This document shows, in pieces, positions 44,851-53,869 of a stretch of 64,000 nt of DNA. The first letter of the stretch is position 1. Each line of letters begins with the position of its first letter. This stretch comes from Streptomyces sp. XM4193 (GTDB lineage Bacteria; Actinomycetota; Actinomycetes; Streptomycetales; Streptomycetaceae), in assembly GCF_023072595.1 (NCBI RefSeq), contig NZ_JALLGK010000001.1:1-64000 (forward strand). The letters are read 5' to 3'. The notes under the pieces were generated by a model. That model was not told the DNA's origin. It was given only the letters and a program-made list of their open reading frames with translations, and did no database searches. The position numbers were made by a program, and so were the translations under genes.

Positions 44851-45893
44851 GCCGCCTGCGGGGAGAGGGAAGCCGGAGCAAGCAGGCGCCGCAGTACGGG
44901 AGTTGGGACGACGCCGACGCGGTCGGGGCGATCGGGGACGAGGCGTGGTTGGACGCGGACGAGGCGATCGGGGACGAGGCGTGGTTGGACGCGGACGAGG
45001 CGGACGCGGACGAGGCGTGGTTGGACGCGGACACGGTGCACCGGCTGACGCCGATGTGGTCCTGGCAGGAGTTCGTGGACCGGGCGCGCGCCTTCGACTC
45101 GATCGCCGACGGTGCGGGTCGGAGTGCGGGGTCCGAGGAGTGGGCGGGAGCGTCGTGGGAGGAGGCGATGCGGCTGGCGCAGGACGGCTGGACGACCGTG
45201 CTGCCCGAGGTCGCCGCCGAAGTCGCCGAACTGCGCGGCCGAGTGGGCGAGAAGACGCTGTCCACCGTGCCGGTGCCGGTGTGGGACGTGACCGGCAGCG
45301 AGGTGGACGTCGGCGCGTACCTCAGTGGCACGCCCGAGTGCATGGTCGACTCCGTCCCGCAGCAGCTGTCGACCAGCGGGCGGGTGGTCAGCTTCCTGGT
45401 GCCGGCCGCGTACTCCAGCACCACCCCGCGGGCGGCGGTGCACAACCGCGGCGTCGCTCTCGCCGCGCTCTGCTCCTCGATCCTGGCGACCGGGCACAGC
45501 GTCGAGATCTGGTCCGGCTACGGCGCGTACGTGGGCCCGGAGAGCCGGTACGCCGGTGTCGCACGGGTGGTGTCGGCGGCCGAACCGCTGGACATCGGAC
45601 GGCTGATCTTCGTGATGGCGCATCCGGCGATGCTCCGCCGCCTGTGGTTCGGCGTGTGGGACAGCGAACCGGCGCCGGTCGCCGGCCGGATGTGCGACAA
45701 CGCGTACGGGGCGGGCCCGTTCGGTCTCGTCGCACGGGACCTGCCGGAAGCCGTCACCCGGCCGTACGTCCTGCCGCACCTCTCCCATCTGGACCACGGG
45801 TGGAGCGATCCGGACACGGCGCTGCGCTGGTGCCGGGAGATGTTCACCGGGCTGGGTCTGCTGCGCAACGACCTTCCGCCGCACGGGAGTTGA
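44847..45893 (+). CDS. Partner protein of the AAA ATPase, unknown function
   Basis: A 348-residue protein, translationally coupled to the ATPase gene (stop and GTG start share GTGA). The N-terminus has three tandem 12-residue repeats rich in Asp, Glu and Trp (AIGDEAWLDADE), encoded by a 36-bp repeat. The rest begins LTPMWSWQEFVDRAR, passes VPVPVWDVTGSEVDVGAYLSG, and includes SGRVVSFLVPAAYSSTTPR and IWSGYGAYVG. The fold is not one I can name with confidence; the part beginning VWDVTGSEVDVG resembles a family seen next to phage-type AAA proteins. No catalytic motif is visible. It may be the substrate adaptor of the ATPase. Confidence 0.75.
   Translation: MSRLRGEGSRSKQAPQYGSWDDADAVGAIGDEAWLDADEAIGDEAWLDADEADADEAWLDADTVHRLTPMWSWQEFVDRARAFDSIADGAGRSAGSEEWAGASWEEAMRLAQDGWTTVLPEVAAEVAELRGRVGEKTLSTVPVPVWDVTGSEVDVGAYLSGTPECMVDSVPQQLSTSGRVVSFLVPAAYSSTTPRAAVHNRGVALAALCSSILATGHSVEIWSGYGAYVGPESRYAGVARVVSAAEPLDIGRLIFVMAHPAMLRRLWFGVWDSEPAPVAGRMCDNAYGAGPFGLVARDLPEAVTRPYVLPHLSHLDHGWSDPDTALRWCREMFTGLGLLRNDLPPHGS
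44928..45035 (+). repeat. 36-bp tandem repeat, three copies
   Basis: Copies at 44928-44963, 44964-44999 and 45000-45035. The first two are identical; the third differs in its first part and its last bases. The repeat is in frame and encodes the AIGDEAWLDADE-type units. Confidence 0.92.
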
Positions 45894-46456
45894 GGCTCCG
45901 GGCGGGCCGGCAGGGCCGCGGTCCGGTGTTCGGGTGCCACACGGGGGTGGGCACCCGGCACCGGGCCGCACACGGGCGGGCCGCGTTGCGATCCGGGCGT
46001 CCCGGTGGACCGCTCACCGCGGCGTGGCGGAGAATGACCCACCGCACGGCACGACGGCGCACGGCGTGACACAGCTGTGCACCGCACGACCACGTACGGC
46101 ACGACCCCGTCGGCACGACCCGGTCGGCACGGCGGCGCGTGGCGCGGTGGGCTGGCGGGTGGCGCCGGGCGCGGTGGCGCACCACAACGTCACCGCACGG
46201 CGGGCAATCGGCGCGGGAGGAACGTGCTCGGTCCGGCGGGACGAGCCGGGCGAGGCGGCCCGGCCACCGGCCACCGCAGGACCACACAGCACCGCAGGAC
46301 CAGACGGCAGCGCAGGATCACACAGAGGCGCAGGTCCGCGGGGAGCGCAGGACCACAGCCGCCGCGGAGCCCGGGGCGCGCTGTCCGGGAACCGTCCCGG
46401 CGGCGCAGCCGTCTGCGCCGCCGGTGGGCGTCGACCAGAGCGAACGGGGGTGCCGA
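45894..46456. other. Gap before the kinase gene, with 18-bp repeats
   Basis: No separate gene is convincing. The frame of the kinase is open far upstream (to 46139), but kinases of this type begin at the MRQLEPEDP segment. An 18-bp tandem repeat lies at 46273-46350. GGCACGAC-type units are repeated at 46090-46135. Confidence 0.5.
46273..46350 (+). repeat. Degenerate 18-bp tandem repeat
   Basis: ACCGCAGGACCACACAGC and three following variants (46291, 46309, 46327), with a partial fifth. In the kinase frame it would encode a QDHTAP-like repeat; in another frame a Gly-X-Y-like repeat. Confidence 0.75.
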
Positions 46457-48868
46457 ATGCGGCAGTTGGAGCCGGAGGATCCGTCCGGGATCGGCGAGTA
46501 CCGTCTGCTGGCCCGGCTCGGCTCGGGCGGAATGGGTCTCGTCTTCCTGGGGCGTTCGCCCGGCGGCCGGCTGGTCGCGGTGAAGCTGGTGCGGGACGCG
46601 TTCCGGCACGACGCCCGCTACCGGGCCCGGTTCGCACGCGAGGTGGCCGCCGCCCGGCAGGTCACCGGCGCGTTCACCGCGGCGCTGGTGGACGCCGAAC
46701 CCGAGGCGGACACGCCCTGGTTGGCGATGGAGTACCTGCCCGGGCTCACTCTGCGGGCGGCGGTTCAGGAGCACGGTGCGCTGCCGCCCGACGCCGTACG
46801 CCTGCTGGCCTCCGCACTGTCCGAGGCCCTGGCCGACATACACCGCGCGGGGCTCACCCACCGGGACCTCAAGCCCGCGAACATCATGCTCACCGCGAGC
46901 GGGCCGCGGTTGATCGACTTCGGCATCGCGCGCCCGGTGGACGCCACGGCGATCACCCTGCACGGCACGCTGCTCGGCACTCCCGGCTTCATGTCGCCGG
47001 AACAGGCGTCCGGCGGGCATGCCGAACAGCCCAGCGATGTCTTCTCGTTGGGCGCGGTCGCGGCGTACGCGGCCACCGGGCGGGAGCCGTTCGCCGCGCC
47101 CGACCGGGCGGCGACCCTGGCCCGGGTGCGGTCGGCGCGCGCCGACCTCGGCGGCGTACGAGACCAGGCGCTGCGTTCGGTGATCGACGCCTGTCTGCGC
47201 CGCGAACCGAGCCGTCGGCCGACGGCCGCCGGAGTGCTGCGGCGCCTGGGACGGTCCACGGCATCGGTGTACGGCACCGGCTGGCTGCCCGCGCCGCACG
47301 CGGACGCCGTCGACCGGCGCACCGCCGGAGCCACCGGCCCGCCGCTGCCCGCACCGCCGCCCGGCTCCTCGCCCGGTGAGCCGCACGGCGGTGGCCACGG
47401 GCAGGCAAGCGACAAGTGGGCCTCGCACACCGGCAGTTGGCCGAACGAGCTGCCCGCGCGCCCGCCGGCGGCAGACGCCGCGGCAGACGCCACGGCCGAC
47501 TCGACAGAGCTGTCCGGCACGGACGGCGCTGTCGAGTCCCCCGGCGTGTCCGGCACCCCCGTACGTCCGAGGCATCAACACCGGCTCGGACGGCGGCAGT
47601 TGCTGCTGGCCGCGGTCGCGGCGCTGCCGACGGCCGGCGCGCTGGCGCTCGCCCTCGACGAATCGCTGCCCCCGGGGGACGGGGAGGATTCGTCCTCGAA
47701 ACCCTCCCCCCGAACCGGCCGCCCCGAGGGCAGCCGCGGCAAGGAGGGCACGTCGGGCGGCGAACCACGGCCCACCGGCACCGGCACACCACGGCCCGAA
47801 CGCCGCTGGGAGCGCACTCCGTTGGAGGATCCGCCCAGCGGCGCAGGCGAACTCGACCTGGTGGACGGGGTGTTGGTGCAGCGCTACGGACGCTCGCTGC
47901 GAGCGGTCGCCCCGAGCAGCGGGCGGACCCTGTGGAAGCGCACCGCGGACGACCGCAACACCGGAAGCCCCGTCGGGCACGACACCGTGTACGCATACGA
48001 CCCGCGCAAGGGCGACAGCACCGCCGACTTCACGCTGCGCGCACTCGACGCGACCTCCGGCGCCACCCGGTGGACCAGCCGCGTTCCGTTCTTCCCGGCG
48101 GCCACCGCGGCGGGCGGGACCCTGGTCGTCGTGGACTCGCCCGGCGGGGTCCGGGCCCTGGACAGCCGGGACGGCGCGCAGCGCTGGCGGACCGCCGACT
48201 CCGGACACTTCAATCTCGCGGTGCACGAGGACCACCTCGTGCTCGCCCGCGACCGGACCCTCGTCGGCGCGAACTCCCGCGACGGGCGCACTCGTTGGAG
48301 CCGGAAGCTGCGCAGCAACCCGGTGCGGCTGCTGGTCGCCGACCGGACCGTTCTGGCGTGCGACAACGCGGGCACCGTGTACGCCGTGGACCTGGCGAGC
48401 GGAGAGCGGCTGTGGGACCGGACGTTCGACTACCGCTATCCGCTGCGCTTCCTCGGCGGCGGCGCGGTGTACGTACCGGAACCGGACGGGCGGCTGAGGG
48501 CGCTGCGACTGGAGACCGGCGACCAGCTCTGGTCCGTCCGCCCCGACAGCTCCGGCTCCGACGCCGGCGGCACGGCCGACGGTCCGGCACAGGGCAGAAG
48601 CGAGGTGGTCGGGCTGGACGGGGACACGGTGTGGTTCACCGGCACGGATCTCACCCTGTACGCACTCGACACCGGCGACGGCCGCATCCGCTGGTCTCTC
48701 AACGCCGAGTATCCGGAGGGGATTTCATCGAGCTCGCCGACCGTGCTGCGTTCGCCGGAGAAGGTGCTGCGCGCAGGCGGGCTGCTCGTGGTGAGCAGCG
48801 CGGGCGGCCGGCTGGAAGCTCTGGAACCGCCCGCCGAGGTGCACGGAGGTGCCGATGGAAGCGCTTGA
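46457..48868 (+). CDS. Ser/Thr protein kinase with extracellular PQQ-type beta-propeller
   Basis: An 803-residue membrane kinase. The kinase domain (about 14-270) has all key motifs: LGSGGMGLVFLG loop, VAVKLV lysine, HRDLKPANIML catalytic loop, IDFGIARP, and the MSPEQAS segment. A disordered Pro/Ser-rich juxtamembrane region leads to one helix (RRQLLLAAVAALPTAGALAL, near 378). Outside is a PQQ-like propeller (about 455-800), with repeats such as VLVQRYGRSLRAVAPSSGRTLW and TVYAVDLASGERLWDR. This is a usual architecture of Hanks-type kinases in Streptomyces. ATG at 46457 is chosen to match the kinase family start. It overlaps the next kinase-like gene by 14 bases. Confidence 0.93.
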   Translation: MRQLEPEDPSGIGEYRLLARLGSGGMGLVFLGRSPGGRLVAVKLVRDAFRHDARYRARFAREVAAARQVTGAFTAALVDAEPEADTPWLAMEYLPGLTLRAAVQEHGALPPDAVRLLASALSEALADIHRAGLTHRDLKPANIMLTASGPRLIDFGIARPVDATAITLHGTLLGTPGFMSPEQASGGHAEQPSDVFSLGAVAAYAATGREPFAAPDRAATLARVRSARADLGGVRDQALRSVIDACLRREPSRRPTAAGVLRRLGRSTASVYGTGWLPAPHADAVDRRTAGATGPPLPAPPPGSSPGEPHGGGHGQASDKWASHTGSWPNELPARPPAADAAADATADSTELSGTDGAVESPGVSGTPVRPRHQHRLGRRQLLLAAVAALPTAGALALALDESLPPGDGEDSSSKPSPRTGRPEGSRGKEGTSGGEPRPTGTGTPRPERRWERTPLEDPPSGAGELDLVDGVLVQRYGRSLRAVAPSSGRTLWKRTADDRNTGSPVGHDTVYAYDPRKGDSTADFTLRALDATSGATRWTSRVPFFPAATAAGGTLVVVDSPGGVRALDSRDGAQRWRTADSGHFNLAVHEDHLVLARDRTLVGANSRDGRTRWSRKLRSNPVRLLVADRTVLACDNAGTVYAVDLASGERLWDRTFDYRYPLRFLGGGAVYVPEPDGRLRALRLETGDQLWSVRPDSSGSDAGGTADGPAQGRSEVVGLDGDTVWFTGTDLTLYALDTGDGRIRWSLNAEYPEGISSSSPTVLRSPEKVLRAGGLLVVSSAGGRLEALEPPAEVHGGADGSA

Positions 48869-50489
48869 GCCGGACGATCCGCGTCGGTTGGGCAGCAACG
48901 TGACGCTCGCGCGGATCGCGGTGGGCGGTACGGCGACGGTTTATCTCGGGCGCACCGCCGGTGGTCGCGCGGTGGCGCTCAAGACACCGCACCGGGAGTC
49001 CGCGCAGGACCCGGACGCCCGTTCCCGGTTCCGCCGCGAGACCGAGCTGACCAGGGCGGTCGGCGGCCCGTACTGCCCGCCCGTACTGGACGCCGATCCG
49101 GACGCGGCCGTCCCCTGGATGGCGACCGTGTACGTGCCCTCGGTGACGCTGCGGGAGGCGGTCGAGACGTACGGCCCACTGCCGACCGCGTCAACTCGCA
49201 GGCTGGCGGGCGGACTTCTGGAAGCTCTGGTCGGCGTCCACCGCGAGGGGATCGCACATCTGGACCTCGCCCCGGCGAACGTCCTGCTCGCCCTCGACGG
49301 GCCGATGCTGATCGACTTCGGCATCGCCGCCCTCCGGGGCGCTCAAGTGCCCGCCGGATCAGGGGGGTTCATGTCGCCCGAGCAGATGGCGGGCCACGCC
49401 GGCACCCCCAGCGACCTCTACTCGCTCGGCGCCACCCTCCGCTACGCACGCGAGGGCGTCACCGGAGCGGCCCGCACCCGACAGGGCCGTTCCGGAGCGG
49501 AGCAGTTCGAGGAGCTCCGGGCCGACGAGCAGCACAACGGGGCGGGCCGCACCGGAGCAGACCGCGCCGGGCGCAACGGCGAGGACGTACTCGACCGACT
49601 GATCGCCGCCTGCACCCGGCCGGAACCGGGCGACCGTCCCACCGCGGCAGAGCTCCTTCGCCGCCCCGGGCTGCTGCGCAGCTCCGACCTGCCCGACCTG
49701 CCCGACCGCCCGGCCCCGAGCCCGGCCCGTACGGCGGACGACCGCGGGACCGCACCAACTCCACGGCCCGCCACACCAGTCGAGCCGCCGCCCGGTGGAA
49801 CTCGTCGCCCAACAGCGTCGGTTGAGGTCGGTCAGTCTCCAACAGTCGTTCACCACCACGCCGTTGAGGGCTGGCTTCCCGCGTCCGTGCTCTCGGCGAT
49901 CGACCGACGGGCGAGCAGCGCGATAAACCCTCCCGAACCCCGGGCGGCACCGGCCCCGTCCCGACGGCGGCTGCTGCTCGCCGCCGGCGCCGCGGCGGTC
50001 GGCGCCGCCGCCGGAGCGGTCCTGCTCGCGCGGCAGTTCGGAGCCGAGAGCGGCGCGCCCGACCGTGGACAGGAAGCCGGCCCGTCCCCCGACGCCTCGT
50101 CCCCGGTGTCCGACGAGCGGCCGTCCGCACCGCCGTCACCACCACCGGCGCCTTCGCCCGAACCGGTCGAGCTGCGGCTGACCATCACCGGCAGCGGCGC
50201 GATCGACTCGTTGACCCACTGGATCAACGGCAGAGCCACCGAGGTCGGAAAGGTCGCGCTGCCCTGGGAGCACACCAGCGAGATCAGCGACGCCCACGGA
50301 GGCGGGGACTGGCGGCTGCGCATGGTCCTGGTCTCGGGCAAGGTGCGCATCAGGTCGTACCGGAACGGCGCCGAGGTCGCGGACCAGCGCTACCCGAGCG
50401 AGCAGGGCATCCAGTTCTCGCCACCGTTCGACATCGACACCGGCGGGGTGGTGCAGGGCCCGGTACCGGTCCCGGACGAGGAGCCCTAG
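48855..50489 (+). CDS. Protein kinase-like membrane protein with altered catalytic loop
   Basis: A 544-residue protein with a kinase fold but changed motifs. The glycine loop is IAVGGTATVYLG and VALKTPH keeps the ATP lysine. The catalytic loop reads HLDLAPANVLL, so the HRD arginine is Leu and the following Lys is Ala, while Asp and Asn remain; IDFGIAAL and MSPEQM are intact. It may be a weak kinase or a pseudokinase. After a Pro-rich linker there is one helix (LLLAAGAAAVGAAAGAVLLA, near 380), then a C-terminal outside domain (VELRLTITGSGAIDSLTHW) of about 100 residues that I cannot name. The start ATG is preceded by GGAGG and overlaps the upstream kinase gene, so both are co-expressed. Confidence 0.88.
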   Translation: MEALEPDDPRRLGSNVTLARIAVGGTATVYLGRTAGGRAVALKTPHRESAQDPDARSRFRRETELTRAVGGPYCPPVLDADPDAAVPWMATVYVPSVTLREAVETYGPLPTASTRRLAGGLLEALVGVHREGIAHLDLAPANVLLALDGPMLIDFGIAALRGAQVPAGSGGFMSPEQMAGHAGTPSDLYSLGATLRYAREGVTGAARTRQGRSGAEQFEELRADEQHNGAGRTGADRAGRNGEDVLDRLIAACTRPEPGDRPTAAELLRRPGLLRSSDLPDLPDRPAPSPARTADDRGTAPTPRPATPVEPPPGGTRRPTASVEVGQSPTVVHHHAVEGWLPASVLSAIDRRASSAINPPEPRAAPAPSRRRLLLAAGAAAVGAAAGAVLLARQFGAESGAPDRGQEAGPSPDASSPVSDERPSAPPSPPPAPSPEPVELRLTITGSGAIDSLTHWINGRATEVGKVALPWEHTSEISDAHGGGDWRLRMVLVSGKVRIRSYRNGAEVADQRYPSEQGIQFSPPFDIDTGGVVQGPVPVPDEEP

Positions 50490-50645
50490 CCTCACCGAAA
50501 CCGCCGAACGGCAGAACCGCAGAACCGCAGAACCGCCGACGGCAGAACCACCGAACCGCCGACGGATCGACCGGCCCGAGGCGCCAACCCCGCCCGCTCG
50601 AACCGCCCCGCCACCTCACCCCGTATCAGGGAGGACACGCACCCC

Positions 50646-51452
50646 ATGGCCGCTTCACCGAACAAGGTCGACCTGCTGCCGGGCGACATGGGCAGCCTCA
50701 GCCGTACGATCCCGCCGGCGCTGCCGAACACCCTGTTCGTGCTCGGTCCGAGCGGCGGCATGAGCGTGGCGCCGGACGTGGATTTCACGCTTGTCTTCGG
50801 ACGCAGCGACCCCGACGTACACGTCTGCGTCGGCGCGGGGGACGGACGGGTGAGCAGACGGCAGGGACTGATCAGCCGCCGGTCCTCGCGCTGGGTGCTG
50901 CACAACACCGGCCGGCTGCCGATCCGCTTCCCGCGGTCGCAGCTCGTACTGGGCGGCCAGCATGCGGAGTTGATGACCGGCTACACACCGCTGTTCGTGG
51001 TCTCCTCCCGGCAGGAGCACCTGTTGGAGGTCCGCATCACCACCCCCGGCGCCACTCGCCCTCCGGGCTCTCCCGGCGGCAGCGCGCAGGAGGACCACGA
51101 GGCCGAGACCCACGACGACGTACGCCGCGAGCTCAAGCCGGAGGAACGTCTCGTACTCGTCTGCCTCGCCCAGCGCTATCTGCGCGGCGAACCGCAGCCG
51201 CAGCCGCTCGCCTGGTCTCAAGTCGCCCACGAGCTGGCCGAGTTGCAACCCGACCAGCACTGGAGCGCCAAGCGGGCCGCGCACATCGTCGCCAAGGTGC
51301 GCAAGCGTCTGAGCACCCGGTACGCGGTGCCCGGTCTGACCGAGGAGGAGGTCACGCAACCGGTCGGCAACGCCCTGAACCACAACCTCATCACCGACCT
51401 CCTGGTCACCACCACCCTCGGCAGTCCCGACCTCCACACCCTGAACCCCTGA
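50646..51452 (+). CDS. FHA-domain protein with C-terminal helix-turn-helix-like domain
   Basis: A 268-residue cytoplasmic protein. The FHA domain (about 45-125) shows FTLVFGRSDPDVHV, then DGRVSRRQGLISRRS and WVLHNTGRLPI; FHA domains bind phosphothreonine. After an acidic linker, the C-terminal part (about 155-240) contains LKPEERLVLVCLAQRYLRG and WSAKRAAHIVAKVRKRL, the pattern of a small winged-helix-like domain seen in Streptomyces FHA proteins. Lying just after two kinase genes on the same strand, it is likely a reader or effector of their phosphorylation. This link is inferred. Confidence 0.87.
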   Translation: MAASPNKVDLLPGDMGSLSRTIPPALPNTLFVLGPSGGMSVAPDVDFTLVFGRSDPDVHVCVGAGDGRVSRRQGLISRRSSRWVLHNTGRLPIRFPRSQLVLGGQHAELMTGYTPLFVVSSRQEHLLEVRITTPGATRPPGSPGGSAQEDHEAETHDDVRRELKPEERLVLVCLAQRYLRGEPQPQPLAWSQVAHELAELQPDQHWSAKRAAHIVAKVRKRLSTRYAVPGLTEEEVTQPVGNALNHNLITDLLVTTTLGSPDLHTLNP

Positions 51453-51654
51453 GCCCGCACCCCTCACCCCGCACCTCCACCGCCGCACTGCGCACTGCGC
51501 ACTGCACGGTGCACCGTGCGCGCACTGCCGCGAGGGCGTACACCCGTACGACCGTTCCGGACGACCGCCTAAACTGGCCCGCAAAGCGGATAAATGGCGT
51601 GACCGCAGGAGAATGCGGCCCACCCAACCGCAGAACGAACGGGGCAGCATCAAC

Positions 51655-52296
51655 ATGGGCGACACCGACAGACCCGACCCGGCCACCACCGCCCCCACCG
51701 GCCCCGCTTCAGGCACCACTTCAGGCACCACCGCCTCCACCGCCGCCCCGAGCAGCCCCACTTCAGGCACCACGGACAAGGCCGGCCCCACCAAAGCCGA
51801 CCCGGCCCACAAAGCAGCCACCGCCATCGCCGCGCACCGCGCCCGGACCGCCGCCACCGGCGGGCTCGGACCGCGCGCTTCGCTGATCTTCTGCCTGGTG
51901 CTCACGCTCCTGCTGGGCAGTCTCTCGCTGCTGGTCATGTACCCGGCCGCCCAACATCTGCGCTCTCTCCAGAACGGCGAACAGGCCGAAGCGACGCTGC
52001 ACACCGCCGGGTCCTGCATGATCGGCAACTGCCGGGTCCGCTTCGAGGCCGACGGACGAACGGTGATCGCGGACCTGCCCGTAGGCAGCGGCGGCGGCAA
52101 ATCGTCCGTCGGCACCCGCCTCACCGTCCGCCACCAGGCCGACGACCCCAGCGTCGCCGCCCGGAACCAGGACGTCGGCGGCGGCGGGGCCGCCGTGTTC
52201 ACCGTGCTCTTCGGCGTCTCCGCCCTCTTCTTCCTCGCCCTCGCCCTCGCCGCCGCCATCCACCTCACCCGCCAACGCCAAAAGCCCACCGCCTGA
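51655..52296 (+). CDS. DUF3592-like two-helix membrane protein
   Basis: A 213-residue protein (227 if the ATG at 51613 is used). The first 80 residues are Thr/Ala/Pro-rich and disordered. Helix 1 is LIFCLVLTLLLGSLSLLVMY, then an outside domain of about 75 residues with EATLHTAGSCMIGNCRVRFE and VGTRLTVRHQADDP, then helix 2 (AVFTVLFGVSALFFLALALA). This layout is that of DUF3592-type proteins, of unknown function. The second start is slightly preferred; neither has a strong ribosome site. It is the last gene before the defence-type insert. Confidence 0.75.
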   Translation: MGDTDRPDPATTAPTGPASGTTSGTTASTAAPSSPTSGTTDKAGPTKADPAHKAATAIAAHRARTAATGGLGPRASLIFCLVLTLLLGSLSLLVMYPAAQHLRSLQNGEQAEATLHTAGSCMIGNCRVRFEADGRTVIADLPVGSGGGKSSVGTRLTVRHQADDPSVAARNQDVGGGGAAVFTVLFGVSALFFLALALAAAIHLTRQRQKPTA

Positions 52297-52333
52297 CCTG
52301 CATTCGCCGTGCTACTGGCAAGCCTGTGGAGCA

Positions 52334-53386
52334 TTAGGGCCCTTGGCGGCCCTCTAGGGCAGCCGTGGTGACAGCAAGGTGGCGCGAGGTAGCCCACGCC
52401 CGCCAGTCGGCTGGGCGACCGGCCTTAGGTCTCTGCCTTCGGGCACAGACGGCGAGTTGGCTATCTCCCCAGGAGCTGCTGGAGACTCGCGCCGGCCCCA
52501 GACCGGCGCCTTCCAACTGCTCGCAGAGCACAAAGAAGCCATCGTTTCCTTGGTGGCGCGCAGAGGCGACCGAGACTATCCAGGAGTTCTCAAGGGTGTA
52601 GCGAAGATTGGGCGCTGCACGCCTACCAGGCGCCACGCTCATCACGGGGTGAGTGATCCCGTAATCACCGAAATCTGGTGTCGGCCCGTCACAGTCTGAC
52701 GCCAGCTTTCGCCAAAGCGCGATGTCCCACCGTGGCAGGCGGATCAGACGCTCGCGAGGCAGGCTACGAAGCGACCGAGGAAAGGCCCCAGCCGCCACCG
52801 TCACCGACCGCCATGAAGCGGATCTCGCCCAGCGCAGCGCAGTTAAGACGTCAGGAACACATCTGATCGCTCGGTCCCTACCCTCGACCTGCCGCGCATC
52901 TAGCAATAAGTCAATCTCAGCAGGTTCAAGTGCGATTCTTCTCAGCGTTCTTGCCGTAGTTCGGCTCGCTTGAGAGTGATCGGAAGGAAAACTGGCGAGC
53001 TCTACCCTCATCACCGCACCGCAGCCGTGCACCCGTTGCACCTTCCGGACTTCCGCAAGTGCATCGTCAGGATCGCACGGGCGAAACACCGGGATGAGAG
53101 CGAGCATCCATTGATCGAACGCCTCGCTAAGCCAGCTCAACGGCGGCCCATGCCAAACGCCTCCTACCGGACCGTGACGCCAGAGCTCCCCGCAGTCCAC
53201 CGCAAGGTCCAGCCCTTCCGGTAAGCGTTCACAGGCGTGCTTGAAGAACGTTGCCAGCACATCGTGGACTTGACCGTCTGGAACAACTTCCAGGACAGGC
53301 CGTACTCCGGCTTGAACATCGCTCGCCATATGCCCAAGTGCAGTGAACTCGCCGAGCTTGCCCTTCAGTATCGGAACGTACGTCAT
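52334..53386 (-). CDS. T4 beta-protein-like family protein
   Basis: A 350-residue protein that resembles the beta-protein family named after a phage T4 protein: it starts MTYVPILKGKLGEFTALGHM, continues RPVLEVVPD, and has RLPRWDIALWRKLAS and the late DFGDYGITHPVM segment typical of this group. No catalytic motif is known. ATG at 53386 is chosen because GGGAGCGGCA precedes it. Codon use is less GC-biased than that of the neighbours. It faces the DUF3592 gene tail to tail and is divergent from a restriction-like gene, suggesting a small defence cassette; that role is inferred. Confidence 0.78.
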   Translation of the reverse strand: MTYVPILKGKLGEFTALGHMASDVQAGVRPVLEVVPDGQVHDVLATFFKHACERLPEGLDLAVDCGELWRHGPVGGVWHGPPLSWLSEAFDQWMLALIPVFRPCDPDDALAEVRKVQRVHGCGAVMRVELASFPSDHSQASRTTARTLRRIALEPAEIDLLLDARQVEGRDRAIRCVPDVLTALRWARSASWRSVTVAAGAFPRSLRSLPRERLIRLPRWDIALWRKLASDCDGPTPDFGDYGITHPVMSVAPGRRAAPNLRYTLENSWIVSVASARHQGNDGFFVLCEQLEGAGLGPARVSSSSWGDSQLAVCARRQRPKAGRPADWRAWATSRHLAVTTAALEGRQGP

Positions 53387-53869
53387 TGCCGCTCCCACCA
53401 GTAGGGCCGACCTCATCGGCCACCCGGTTCCGATGGTGCGGCTGCCAACGTCTCGGCGATAGAACGGAAACAAGACAGCAGGCTGAGATCCCTACCCTCT
53501 TGTCTCGGCGCTGCGACGGTCCACGCGACCAAGCGCTCAAGGTTCTACGGGGCGTGGACTGTCCGAACGAAGACGTACGTAACCGCGTCGGCGCCGCCCA
53601 TAGGCAGCAGCCGCCCCGTGTGTGGACTACCTCCACGGCTCTGCAGTCGTGACTCACTGCCAGCCTGCTTAGCTCCACCCCCATGCCAACTTAGGCGGCT
53701 GGGTGTCACTGCGGTTGTTTCCCTACCGGCTAACTCCGTTGGCCGGCTTGGGTACTTACTCCCAGGGAAGCCGGGTAAGGCACACGCCCCCGCCTACTTA
53801 ATAGTCATACTTGCGCGTGGGAAGATCACCGTGCCTGAGGTAAGGCACCACGTCGGAGTAGGGGGAAAC
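53387..53869. other. Divergent gap between the two defence-type genes
   Basis: No gene is convincing on either strand. It should contain promoters for both genes. An inverted repeat GTGCCT/AGGCAC (53831-53848) lies about 22 bp before the restriction-like gene, and GGTAAGGCAC occurs twice (near 53773 and 53840). Confidence 0.5.

Noticed and set aside
42628..45893. Prophage region
   Set aside because: The AAA/partner pair resembles phage-type neighbours in part, but no capsid, terminase, tail or integrase gene is near, and composition is that of the chromosome.
53229..53684. A minus-strand open frame of about 150 codons upstream of the beta-family gene
   Set aside because: It overlaps the well-placed beta-protein start and has a Cys/Arg/Ser-rich sequence without motif; coding bias is lacking.
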